Assembly (NCBI GenBank): GCA_046530935.1
Contig: JBHEQW010000070.1
Location: 1-15,169, forward strand
Source of the DNA: Arsenophonus sp046530935
GTDB lineage: Bacteria > Pseudomonadota > Gammaproteobacteria > Enterobacterales > Enterobacteriaceae
Length of the DNA: 15,169 nucleotides
Reading direction: 5' to 3'
Below, piece by piece: positions 1-8,617 of the stretch; within the stretch, counting starts at the first letter, position 1; each line of letters begins with the position of its first letter. Both the position numbers and the translations under genes were made by a program. The notes under the pieces were generated by a model. That model was not told the origin of the DNA. It did no database searches and saw only the letters and a program-made list of their open reading frames with translations.

Positions 1-857
1 TTTTATTTATTTATTAATAATAAATTTTACTTAGAATAAAAATTATGCATACATTAGTCATGTTGTGTGTGTTGGCTAGAAACTCAATGCTACTACAAAA
101 ATGTTTGAAAAACTAATTGGAAATTTGTGTGACAAATTAAATAGTTTTGCTGGCTTATGATGTTGCAATTGTGCCAGCAGTACTTATATCTGGTATAAGC
201 AAAACAAGCTTTATACTGGTACCAAGATAGCACTCAAGATCAAGATAGTATTCTTGGATAATAAGATGTTGACATCAATTTATGCAGCGCTTTTGTTATG
301 CAGCGCTTTTGACGTAATACACTTCATAGCAAAAATGCTAAAATATATTGGTAAAAATATATTATTATTCATTATAAACGTAGGACTTATCATCAAGAAA
401 GCGATGAATTTATCGCCTAGAAATTTGCAATGTTAAAATTACAATGATTAACGCAGGTACTTTGTATTGACAAATCTGATGAAAAAATTGCACTGGCAAA
501 ACTGAACAAGTCTGCGCTTGCCAAATCAATGCGGTATTAAATAGCTTAGATAGAGCACTGCATTAAAAAATATTGTTATTATTTACAAACCAATTTTGCC
601 GATTAGTGGTATTGGAAAATTATTCACAAGGAGAAAGCGGCATATAAGTTTATTCGTGGCTATATTGCCAAGAACAATATCAAGCTATTGTTGAACAAGT
701 GATTATTTAGTATGTTGATTCAGTGAATGCCAGAAATGCTTGCGAGATTTTAGTCAACTTTTGATATCAATGACGCATTAATTGATGGCATGCATCGCTG
801 AAAGCCGACGTTTTTTGGATCTTATTAAAATGTAATGCGAATTATGTTTAGTTTAAG
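1..857. other. decayed DNA, no recognisable gene
   Basis: This stretch has stops in all frames at short intervals and no reading frame that I can match to a family. Short open pieces exist on the + strand, for example 254-436, but none shows a ribosome binding site or conserved motif. Around 640-790 a + strand frame reads YQAIVEQVII then, after a stop, YVDSVNARNACEILVNF. This has the feel of eroded coding sequence, but I cannot name it. A small 16-base tandem duplication lies at 281-312. The stretch ends where the left end of the first IS256-family relic begins. Confidence 0.6.
281..312. repeat. 16-bp tandem duplication
   Basis: The unit TATGCAGCGCTTTTGT at 281-296 is followed directly by TATGCAGCGCTTTTGA at 297-312, differing only in the last base. 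It lies in decayed sequence and is most simply a recent slippage or recombination duplication. Confidence 0.85.
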
Positions 858-2290
858 TATGTGTAGTTTCGGAGATGTTGGCTATCCTTTATGATTAATT
901 TTTTGGATAATTTCAACACTAGGGAAATAATTCGCCATAAAAATCTACTTTACAGATATCAACGAAACCAGATTTGATTTTTGATCCACTTGCATGAACT
1001 GATCTCCGTAATGGAGATAGGCAGCTGATATAGTCAGCGCTGTTTAAACTGAGCTTTAATTCATGCTAAAATAAGATGCTAAACGCATCTACCTTATCTA
1101 CTGGTAGCCTACGTGCAGTTATCAGTAACGGTTGTTATCACAGCTGATTATGCAAATTGATATTGGTGAGTGCGTGGGATAGATTAAAGTCCTTAAAATC
1201 AGTGGATCATATCAGAAACGAAATATGCTTAACAGCTTGTTGCTATAGCCTTATTTAATGCCTGTAAAAGCTCCAAAAAGTTGCTAACATGGCTGTATCG
1301 GCGAGGTGCATATCCATCGGTAATTTTCATAAAGCTCTGGTGGACTTGCTTTTCGGTGAAAAAGTACATACTCTCTATACCAGTATCATCAGAAGACTGA
1401 AACAGCAATGCTTTGAAGAGCATTGATAATGCTGCATATGTAATTTAAGCGATGATATACGCTACGTTTATTTCTGACCCGATGGCATAGACAGTTCCAT
1501 GGAAGATGATCGCCTTTTCCTATTGGTCATTATTGGCGTAATTGAGCATTGACTTAAGGAGCTAGTTGTGCGCGAAAATGGTTATCGAGAGTTAAAAGTA
1601 AACTTAGCACAACTTCTAAATGGCTTGCAAGAAAGTTAGCTTAAGCTAAGTGTATCTCTCAGGTTTGCTATAGAAAACCATATTATTAATTTTTAAAATA
1701 AAATAACAAAGATATTCCTGAATATGTTGCAATAACCTTGTTTGGTACACAAACAATTAATATGCCGTGAGGCTCCATCACTCCTCAAAGGTATACAAGC
1801 TAAAGTTAAGGCTGAGGCTCCGATGGAAGTTTTGGCTAACAAGTAGAGCAGTGATGCTGATAATAATGCCATTGATATTTTGTTGGTAAGGTTTTTAGCG
1901 AATTATTTGCCAGCGATGAAAAACTTGGAGAAAGATCGAGAAAAACTTCTGGTATTCTACAACTTTTCGTCAGGGCGCTGTGAAGGTCAATAATAACAAC
2001 AAATCCAGATTAAATTGACTTTTGCAACAGTGATGGTACTAGAAGTCTATGTGCGAAGAACTATAGTTTAAGAAAAAAGAACCATTTCAATGGTATTTAT
2101 AAGATACTACCATCTTGGTCAGAAAAACTAAACCCGGGTTAAGGGGATTATAACTGCTTATAACTAAGCAGGTAAACAACATCTAATTTAATGATGGAGA
2201 ACAGATTCATGAATAATCAGAGCGAAGCGTGACTTCCAAGATATTAGATTTAGCAATAACTTTATGTTTTAACTATCACTAAAATATTCA
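858..2290 (+). mobile_element. decayed IS256-family element, copy A (near full length)
   Basis: This is a dead insertion sequence whose + strand carries the remains of an IS256 (mutator-type) transposase. Eroded but ordered pieces can be read. The N-terminal part lies at about 975-1040. The region with the first catalytic Asp (YVY-FADGID type) lies near 1460-1500. 'MKNLEKDREKLLVFY' is at about 1917-1961. A C-terminal 'VNNI-FNDGEQIHE' is near 2170-2215. Stops and frameshifts are scattered throughout, so no functional protein is possible. The left end has GTTTCGGAGATG (866-877), which is inverted-complementary to the right end still visible in copy C at 8409-8422. The right end here is eroded (about 2271-2290). 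The length of about 1.43 kb suits a whole element. It belongs to the same IS species as copies B, C, D and R in this window. Exact ends are approximate, and no target-site duplication could be made out. Confidence 0.85.
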
Positions 2291-2560
2291 GTGAAGAAAT
2301 AAATAAATTATTAAGTTGTTAAGATATTAATTTGTAATTATTCATCTTTTTTTAGCATTAAATAAAAACATGTACCTTCCATGCTTTTATTAAAAAACTA
2401 AATAACAGTTAGATATTTAGATAATTTAATTAAATATATTATTCCTTCATTAATATGCACTATTAATCAAATAATGCCTTCCATCATCAATCTGCTCAGT
2501 ATCTGTTTTTGCTAAAACGTAATCATTGATTTTTATTGTTTATGCCAAAAATTTTATTGC
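2291..2560. other. AT-rich spacer, nothing seen
   Basis: This is very AT-rich non-coding sequence between the first IS relic and the cold-shock gene terminator. I see no reading frame, RNA gene or repeat in it. It contains many short A and T runs of the kind typical of eroding symbiont spacers. Confidence 0.5.
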
Positions 2561-2600
2561 AAAAAATAAAGAAGCCTACCGCTTTCACACGACAGGCTTC
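2561..2600 (-). terminator. Rho-independent terminator of the cold-shock gene
   Basis: Read on the minus strand, GAAGCCT pairs with AGGCTTC. The stem is extended inward by two G-T wobble pairs and two further Watson-Crick pairs around a short loop (2571-2600). A T-rich tract follows (complement of 2561-2570). It starts 25 bases past the stop codon of the cold-shock gene, which is the expected place for its terminator. Confidence 0.85.
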
Positions 2601-2625
2601 AAGAAATCCACTTATTTAACTAATC

Positions 2626-2838
2626 TTAAAGAGTAGTTACATTCGCTGCAGCTGGGCCTTTCGAACCATCTTCAATGGTAAATTCTACATTCTGCCCTTC
2701 AGCCAGGGTTTTAAATCCATTTCCTTGAATGGCAGAGAAGTGAACGAATACATCTTTGCTACCATCAGAAGGAGTGATGAAACCAAAGCCTTTAGATTCG
2801 TTAAACCACTTCACTTGACCCTTCATTTTGTCAGACAT
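2626..2838 (-). CDS. cold-shock protein, CspC/CspE type (RNA chaperone)
   Basis: The gene encodes a complete 70-residue single-domain cold-shock protein. It binds single-stranded RNA and DNA through an OB fold, melts secondary structure, and in enteric bacteria acts as an antiterminator and mRNA stability factor. Both nucleic-acid motifs are intact: RNP1 KGFGFI at residues 16-21 and RNP2 VFVHF at 30-34. From memory the sequence is nearest to enteric CspC (GQVKWFNESKG, SAIQGNGFKTLAEGQNVEF), with CspE next, so the symbol is tentative. The ATG at 2838 is chosen because a strong AGGAAAAGG lies just upstream and the family starts here. An in-frame extension to 2952 has no family match and covers the leader. 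The gene stands alone between two dead IS copies, with its own leader hairpin and terminator. It is one of the few intact genes here, which suggests purifying selection (inference). Confidence 0.96.
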   Translation of the reverse strand: MSDKMKGQVKWFNESKGFGFITPSDGSKDVFVHFSAIQGNGFKTLAEGQNVEFTIEDGSKGPAAANVTTL

Positions 2839-2867
2839 GTGCCTTTTCCTATATAACAAATAAACAT

Positions 2868-2881
2868 TGCCGATTTCGGCA
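2868..2881 (-). promoter_or_regulatory. hairpin in the leader of the cold-shock gene
   Basis: A perfect inverted repeat, TGCCGATTTCGGCA, lies 29-43 bases before the ATG. It can form a 5-bp GC-rich stem with a 4-base loop in the mRNA leader. This GC block stands out in a very AT-rich surround. Cold-shock mRNAs of the CspA family are known to be controlled by structured leaders, so a role in temperature-dependent translation or autoregulation is plausible but is inference. Confidence 0.5.
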
Positions 2882-3159
2882 GGTATACAAAAGCCTACAT
2901 CACTATTTAATTCATGGAAGCACTCAGCAAGAAACGGTAGAAAGGCTATCAAGGATAACGCTACTCATAACACATTAAGTTAAATGTCGTAAATAAAATA
3001 GATCTGTTTATTAGACTTTAACTTATTAACGCACGAGTACTTAATAATATCAATAGTTTTATGCTTTTTGTTAAAAAAAATAAATTTTTCAATAAGATTT
3101 TTTGTTAATACAACAAATTAATAAAAAATCAAAATTAATTTGAGTTATAGTCATTCCTA
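2882..3159. other. upstream region of the cold-shock gene
   Basis: This region must hold the promoter for the minus-strand cold-shock gene. The sequence has no near-consensus -35/-10 pair that I would defend. The bases beyond about 2960 are AT-rich and structureless up to the left end of IS copy B. Confidence 0.4.
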
Positions 3160-4352
3160 GTGTATATGGTTTAGGATATGGTTGTTTATCCCACTTCTTA
3201 ATTTTATAAATAATTTCAATAATATAAGGATGATATGCCGTAAAAAAGTCTTCTCTAATGTATATAGGTATCCATAAAGTAAAATATTACCTCTTATCTC
3301 TTGCGTAAACTTATCCGTAATGGTGTTAGGCAGCTCCGATAGTCACTGCCATTGAGACTAAGGCAGAAGCCATGCGTCAGTGATATGCTGAACGCAGCCT
3401 TGTGGACACGTGCGTTATGCTGTTATACGTAAGAGTTATTTGCTACATTGAACTATATAAACTTCTATAGGTAGAAGTTGAGATTAAAGTGCCTAATGTT
3501 TATGAATTAAATCTGCAACATAATATTCTTCAACAGCTTCTTACTACTGCTTTATCTGAAGCATGCAAAAAGCATCGAAGAGTTGCTACCATTGTTGTAT
3601 ACCTGCGCGAATGCATATACAAGCGATAATTTTTATGAAGCTTTGTGGATCTATTCTCGATGAAAAAGCTCAGGCTATCTCTAAGTAACCAATCAGCAGA
3701 CTTAAAACAGTAATAGCTTGAAGAGTACAGGCAATGCAGACATTGGTTTTTTAAAATACAATTGTAAAGATATTCTAGGAAACATGCAGCAGAATGCTGT
3801 TAGGTATATAAAACATGTAATGTACTGGCTTCAGTCTAGAAAAGCATAGAATCAAAACTTAAGGTTGAGGTTAGGAAGGTCTGGATAACAATAAAACCGC
3901 GATGCCTGTAATAAAGCCATTGATGTTTTGTTTGCAAGGTTCTCAACAAAGTATACTGTAGCGATGAAGTATATGGAGAAAGATCGAGAATAACTGCTGT
4001 CATTCTTTATGCCTTCCTGTCATCTTATTGTAGAATAAAATAAGAAGTAAAAAAATCAAATTAAATTAGTTTTTATGACATTAAAACTAGTGGAGGAATG
4101 TAAGATAATGCACGAAAAACTGTGATTCGAGAAAAACAATTCTTTAAATGATATTTAAACTACTACTTTTTGCTCAGAAAACCGGGACCACAGACTAAGA
4201 ATGGAATTTTAGTTACTTGATCATCTTGGTAGTAAATAACATCCAATTTAAGGATGGAGAACAGATATACGAAGTTATCAGAGAGACTAGTGTAGTTCTA
4301 ACAGCTATACGCCAGATTTACTAATAACTCACGTTTATCACTAAAAATAAAT
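3160..4352 (+). mobile_element. decayed IS256-family element, copy B (internally deleted)
   Basis: This is a second dead copy of the same element. The left end (about 3160-3182) and the lead into the transposase line up with copies A and D. Recognisable pieces include the 'LIRNGV-RQL' N-terminal region near 3310-3345 and the 'MKYMEKDRE-LLSFF' segment at about 3964-4008. The C-terminal 'NNIQF-DGEQIYE' is near 4235-4275. Compared with copy A, about 245 bases are missing at roughly 3740-3750. There the sequence jumps from the 'LEEYRQC' region straight to the 'FWNAIAKIF' region. That deletion removes both catalytic aspartates. Many stops add to the damage. The right end near 4333-4352 (TTTATCACTAAAA) is eroded in the same way as that of copy A. 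Confidence 0.82.
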
Positions 4353-4589
4353 AAGTCTTAGACTCTACTATTAATATTAATAAAATACTTACTGAACAAA
4401 CTATCAATAATGTAATTAAAACCGAGCTAAAATGTCTTATCAAATAAAAAAAAGAAAAATGGCATTTTATGCTATATATTTATATATATAAATTTATAAT
4501 TAATAAAAATAATATTTTTTAGATAAATAGTTTATTTTTAATGCAATGTGATTACAGTATAAACAAACAGAAAAATTATATTTTTAACA
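4353..4589. other. AT-rich spacer before tRNA-Asn
   Basis: Low-complexity AT sequence, including runs of alternating TA around 4470-4495. I see no gene or defined site until the tRNA promoter. Confidence 0.5.
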
Positions 4590-4618
4590 TTGACAGTTGC
4601 TCAGGACATCGTTAGTAT
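4590..4618 (+). promoter_or_regulatory. sigma-70 promoter of tRNA-Asn
   Basis: A consensus -35 box TTGACA (4590-4595) is followed after exactly 17 bases by a good -10 box TAGTAT (4613-4618). Transcription would start near 4625, about 20 bases before the mature tRNA 5' end. It is the best promoter match in the window and is well preserved in decaying surroundings, which suggests that the tRNA is expressed. Confidence 0.85.
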
Positions 4619-4645
4619 GCAAGCTAATTTTTAGCTCTCTAAAGT

Positions 4646-4721
4646 TCCTCCATAGTTCAGTTGGTAGAACGGCGGACTGTTAATCCGTATGTCACTGGTT
4701 CGAATCCAGTTGGAGGAGCCA
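4646..4721 (+). tRNA. tRNA-Asn (anticodon GUU)
   Basis: This is a complete 76-base tRNA with encoded CCA. The 7-bp acceptor stem TCCTCCA pairs with TGGAGGA, and the discriminator is G. The anticodon GTT lies at 4679-4681 in the loop CTGTTAA. The T loop GGTTCGAATCC is canonical. The body is nearly identical to enterobacterial tRNA-Asn as I remember it (GTTCAGT-GGTAGAACGGCGG). It reads Asn codons AAC and AAU. Confidence 0.98.
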
Positions 4722-4763
4722 AATAATATTAACTTATAGTTTGTTATTAATTTTATAATTTAG

Positions 4764-4783
4764 ATAGCAGATTAATCTGCTAT
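4764..4783 (+). terminator. palindrome after tRNA-Asn, probable terminator
   Basis: ATAGCAGATTAATCTGCTAT is a perfect 20-base palindrome that can fold into an 8-bp stem with a TTAA loop, 42 bases after the tRNA CCA. The following tract is only moderately T-rich, so it is a weak Rho-independent terminator at best. It could instead be a simple palindrome. Confidence 0.45.
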
Positions 4784-4820
4784 ATAGATTGTCTATTACT
4801 TTATTAATTCTAGTTAACTT

Positions 4821-4880
4821 GTTTACAACTGATCTTTTTTATTATCTCCAGTTTACAACTGATCTTTTCTATTATCTCCA
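4821..4880. repeat. 30-bp tandem duplication upstream of pyrC relic
   Basis: The 30 bases at 4821-4850, beginning GTTTACAACTGATC and ending ATTATCTCCA, are repeated at 4851-4880 with a single T-to-C change. The pair ends 19 bases before the ATG of the pyrC relic, so it may duplicate part of the old pyrC promoter or leader. Confidence 0.9.
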
Positions 4881-4899
4881 TTAAGATTGAGTCGATTTC

Positions 4900-5925
4900 A
4901 TGACTAAAAATCACGATAACTATAAAATTTTTTCGCCACACCAACAGGACGACTGGCATTTTTATTTTAGAGATCATGATACAACAAAACTTGTTGTGCC
5001 ACTGTTATACTAACCTATTTTTGGTCAAGCCGCTATTGTTATGCAAAACTTGACACCTCCAATTATTAATATTGATCAAGCAAAATCTTATCGAGAAAGT
5101 GGGCCTTTGTGCTACCACTCATGAGGATCTATTTACACCACTAATAACCTATTACTTCACGGATAATACTAACTTAAAAATAGTAAGAGAATAATTAATC
5201 AGCAGTGAGTAGTATTTACTTCCTCTAAACCTTATCCAAAAAATACAACGACTAACTCTAGATATGGAGTATCAAAGATAGCAAATATTTATTCAGATTT
5301 TGCTAAAGTGAAAAAATAGGAATGTTAGTATTAGTTTGCGCTGAAGTCAAAAACAGTGATATTGATATTTTTAATCTTGACCTCTATTAATTTGATCAAA
5401 TGATTGGAGCTTTTTAGAAAAGATTTTCTTAGGCTAAAAGGTTGTGATTGAATATCTTATAAGTAGAGCTCCTAAAGAGACAGATCAATATGTAGTTGAT
5501 GGAAATGAAAACCTGGCTGCTACCAATCACATAACAACATTTTATGTTTAATAAAAATTAAATGTTATAAAATTGATGGCATCAACTTTTATTTATATTG
5601 TCTATTTGTTCTGAAGCTGAAGTGCGATACATCTATCAAAAAGCATCACGTGAAGCAATAACAATAGGCTATTAACGCTTTTTTCTTGAGATAGATACTG
5701 CAAGGTCGGTGGGCCTACGCACCTTTCCACACCATACATATATGAAATAAAAAAGAGTCCCCCTTTTCTTGTAGGGGCTATATTTTTAATCCCATTACTT
5801 ATTATCCTTGTAGCTTTATGCTACTATTTTTTATGAAATTAATGCAATTTAAAACTTTGAAGCGTTTTATTCATTAAACAGCACAAAAATTTAAGGCTTA
5901 TCTATTTAATGAATAGATTTATAAG
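4900..5925 (+). pseudogene. pyrC: pyrC relic (dihydroorotase), truncated by an IS
   Basis: The ancestral enzyme was dihydroorotase, step three of UMP synthesis (carbamoyl-aspartate to dihydroorotate). Pieces of class II PyrC can be followed in order. From the ATG at 4900, QQDDWHFYFRDHD matches the enteric RPDDWHLHLRDGD, then a stop, then IFGQAAIVMQNLTPP (GRAIVMPNLAPP). Next come 'KYNDS-YGVSKI'-like sequence near 5240-5280 and 'VVDGNENLAATNHIT' (VRDGNERLAATITP) near 5493-5535. 'RFFLEIDTAR' (RVFLGTDSAP) lies near 5680-5705, and 'AQKFKAYLFNE' (GPQFYGLPVND) near 5880-5912. At least a dozen stops and frameshifts intervene. The metal-binding HxH near the N-terminus is already H-F-Y. The last 35 or so codons are missing. 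Homology runs into the right end of the minus-strand IS copy at about 5915-5933, pointing to an IS insertion or a deletion beside one. The identification comes from remembered E. coli PyrC. Confidence 0.85.
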
Positions 5926-7113
5926 TTATTAGTAAATCTAGTGTATAACGATCATCAATGTCATTCGCTCTAATGTTTTGTGAATCACTGTTCTATCCTT
6001 AAATTGGATATTGTTTATTAGCAAAATGGTAGCCAGGTTATCTCTTTAGCTAGATCCGGCTTTTCTGAGCAGACTAGAGCATTTTAAATAGCATTGAAAT
6101 GATTTTTTCTCGAATCACAGTTCTTTGCAAATCATCCTCGCTTTCGTAGCCTTATTATTGCAAAAGAAAGCCGATTTAATTGAATTCGTATTTCTTATTG
6201 ACGATTTATAGTGCTCGCTTACAGGAAGTCATTGAATGACATCAATTTTTCTTAATCTTTCTTTAGATTTTTTATGACTTTAGAATGCTTTGCTAAAAAC
6301 TTTCCCAACAAAACATCAATGGCTTTATTAACGACATCACAGCTATTTGCTAGCCATAGAGCTCCATCAGCTCAGCTTTAACTTTCGCTTGTGCATGCCT
6401 TTGTTAAGTTGAAGCCAGCACATTAGCTGTCTCTGTACCCAACATATCGTTGCTGATGCGTGTCCGGAAATATCTTTGCAATTACATTCCAAAACAAATA
6501 GAAGCGTTTTTAAATAACAAGCCTGGAAGATATGGTGTTAAGACAGGCGCTTACAGGCCATTGAGAAGTTAGATTCAGTTCAATTTTAATTCTTGATAAC
6601 CATCTTCGAGTGCAACGAGCTCTTTATGTCCATACCCAGTGACATCTATACTGATCACGGCAGGCAAAGTCGATCATCTTACTTGATAGAACTGTCTATG
6701 TCATGGGCTAAGAAATAAATGTAGCGCATATTTCTTAAATCATATAGCTCACATGCATATGTTATTCAACCTATTCCTGTTTTAGTTTGCTAATGGTGTT
6801 TTCTTAGAGAGCCCATCTGCTTTTTCACTGAGAAACGCATCTCTAAACTTCATAAAAATCACAGCTGAATATTATGCCTTGCAGGCGCAGATACAGCCAA
6901 GGCATGGTCGCAACTTTTTGAAGTTTTTTGTGAAGCTTTAGATAATGAAGACTGTGGCTATGAGCTGTTGAATCATATTTCATTACCGCTGCAATCTCTG
7001 ATTAGGAACTTTAATCTTAACATCACATATACAAGTCTGTATGGTTAGCTATGGCAAATAACCATTACTTACAATGGCATGGATACGCATGTTGACAAGG
7101 TGCTGTTCAGCAT
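5921..7113 (-). mobile_element. decayed IS256-family element, copy R (minus strand, 5' truncated)
   Basis: On the minus strand this is another relic of the same element. Reading from high to low coordinates, the piece with 'ISDFYEAL' type sequence is near 6870-6845. The HGHKELVAL segment is near 6640-6600, and FWN-IAKIFPDTHQQR is at about 6494-6448. The C-terminal 'NNIQFKD-EQ' lies near 6015-5985. Its right end, with GATTTACTAATAACTT, falls at about 5921-5936, against the end of the pyrC relic. The first 200 or so bases of the element, including its left end, are missing. Homology stops at about 7113, exactly where copy C begins in the opposite direction. Stops and frameshifts are frequent, so it is not functional. 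Confidence 0.82.
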
Positions 7114-8425
7114 TTATGATCCACTGCATGAACTTATACGTAATTATGCCAGGCAATTGATAATCGATCGCTGTTGACTCCTGAGTTTGAAGGCATGCTG
7201 TGAGCAGCACACAATCATGAACGCCGCCTTATTAACAGGCATTCCATGCATTCTAGACCGTCGCCCATAATAGTTATTTGAAACAGCGAACTATACAGAA
7301 TGGGTATTGGCAATGTTAAGATTAAACCGCCTAATGTCATAAGAATCGTAGCAGAGGTAACGGAATATGCTTCAACATCTTATAGCTCTAGCTTACTTCT
7401 TTATCTTAATCGTATAAAAAAGCTTCAAATAGTTGCTACCATGTGGCTGTAGCTACTTAGGCCTATCTATCGCTGATTTTCATAAAGCTTTGTTGGCCAC
7501 TAGCTTAAAAAGTAAATAATCTATTTACATTAGCATTAGCAGACTAAAACAGAAATGGCTTGAAGAGCATAGACAATGCTTGTCCTGCGTGATATAAGCA
7601 GGATATTCTATATTTATTTCTTGATCGATGGCATAGACAGTACTATCAGTCAAGAGGTGGAATCCACTTTGATTGCTGCTTTATTATTGGCGTCATTTAA
7701 CATGGATCTCGTAAAGAGCTCGTTGCTGTCGGAGATGGTTATCTAGAGTCAGAAGCTGACTGTGGCAAACTTTCTCGATGCTTTTGTAAGCGTCGTGCCT
7801 TAACTTTATATCCCAGGTTTGCTAGTGGATCTGATCTTGGTTTTTGGAATGCAATGGAAAAGATATTTTTGGATACGCAGAACCAACGCTCTATTGGATA
7901 CATAAAACAGCTAATGTGCTGGTTTCACTCTAAAAAGGGATGCAACTAAAAATTAAGGCTGAGCTGATCCAGCTCTAGCTAGCAGAGATCTGATATGCAG
8001 CTAATAAAGGCATTGATGTTTTCTTGATAAGTTTTTCTGAGAGTATTATGCATCGATTAATAATCCGAAGAAAGATTGAGAAGAAATACTGGCATTCTAC
8101 GATTTACAGTCAGAGAATTAGCCATCAATGAGAACGACAAATCAAAATTGAATCTGTTTTTGTAACAGTGAGCCCAGAAGCTTACTGGTGAAGAACTTTG
8201 CTTTAAAAAACAACCATTGCAATGTTATTTAAGTTGCTCTAGTATGCTTAGAAAAGCTGAAACTAGCTAAAAGAGTTTGAGCCTGCTATGGTGATACTGG
8301 TGCTAAACAACTTACAATTTAAAGATTGAGAACAGATTCACAAAGCATCTTAGTGGAATGTGGCTTGATCGCCATATACCAGATTTGGTAATAACTTATG
8401 ATTGGAATCATCTACGAAACCAATC
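7114..8425 (+). mobile_element. decayed IS256-family element, copy C (left end missing, right end best preserved)
   Basis: This is the most readable of the five transposase relics. 'DPLHELIRNYARQLIDR' starts at 7118. 'GNVKIKPP' is near 7310-7335, and the DGID segment with the first catalytic Asp near 7624-7640. 'RKELVAVGDGYLESEAD' runs at about 7710-7760. 'LGFWNAMEKIFLDTQNQR', carrying the region of the second Asp (itself altered), runs at about 7834-7887. 'FYDLQSEN' and 'TTNQN', where NPIES with the catalytic Glu should be, are near 8097-8150. 'NNLQFKD-EQIHKAS' is near 8307-8350. The right terminal inverted repeat survives as CATCTACGAAACCA (8409-8422), whose complement matches the left end of copy A at 12 of 14 positions. 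About 120 bases of the left end are lost at the junction with copy R. Confidence 0.88.
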
Positions 8426-8617
8426 AGTAGGATGCTACTGTCATCTTCTAAACTATATATACAAGGAATATGCATAATTTTTCTATGTTATTAAGGATAG
8501 TTAGATGACGGCAAATATTACTTATGTTAGTGAATGAAAAGAAAATAATTATGTAGTTTGATTTTTTAAATAAAAAAAAGAGCATGGTAATCAATCAATA
8601 GTAATGACATATTAACT
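8426..8617. other. spacer downstream of purB
   Basis: AT-rich non-coding sequence. It includes an A8 run at 8570-8577 that reads as a T tract on the minus strand beyond purB, but I could not find a convincing stem before it. No terminator is therefore called. Confidence 0.45.

Noticed and set aside
254..436. 60-codon open frame on the + strand with hydrophobic content
   Set aside because: No ribosome binding site, no family resemblance, and it includes the 16-bp tandem duplication. It is an accidental frame in AT-rich decayed DNA.
640..790. Possible relic of an outer-membrane efflux protein (YQAIVEQVII...YVDSVNAR)
   Set aside because: Only a vague coiled-coil-like resemblance, and the expected conserved segments do not follow. 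Not named.
1229..1423. 64-codon open frame on the minus strand
   Set aside because: It lies antisense within IS copy A, whose + strand carries the transposase remains. It is a shadow.
2839..2952. N-terminal extension of the cold-shock protein by 38 residues
   Set aside because: The extension covers the leader hairpin and ribosome site. The family starts at the ATG at 2838, with AGGAAAAGG just upstream.
4821..4880. Possible start of a CRISPR array
   Set aside because: The two 30-base units abut directly with no spacer between them and there are no further units. It is a simple tandem duplication.
5921..8425. Large imperfect inverted repeat considered as a regulatory or replication structure
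   Set aside because: Both arms read as the same IS256-family transposase in opposite directions, so two insertion sequences explain it.
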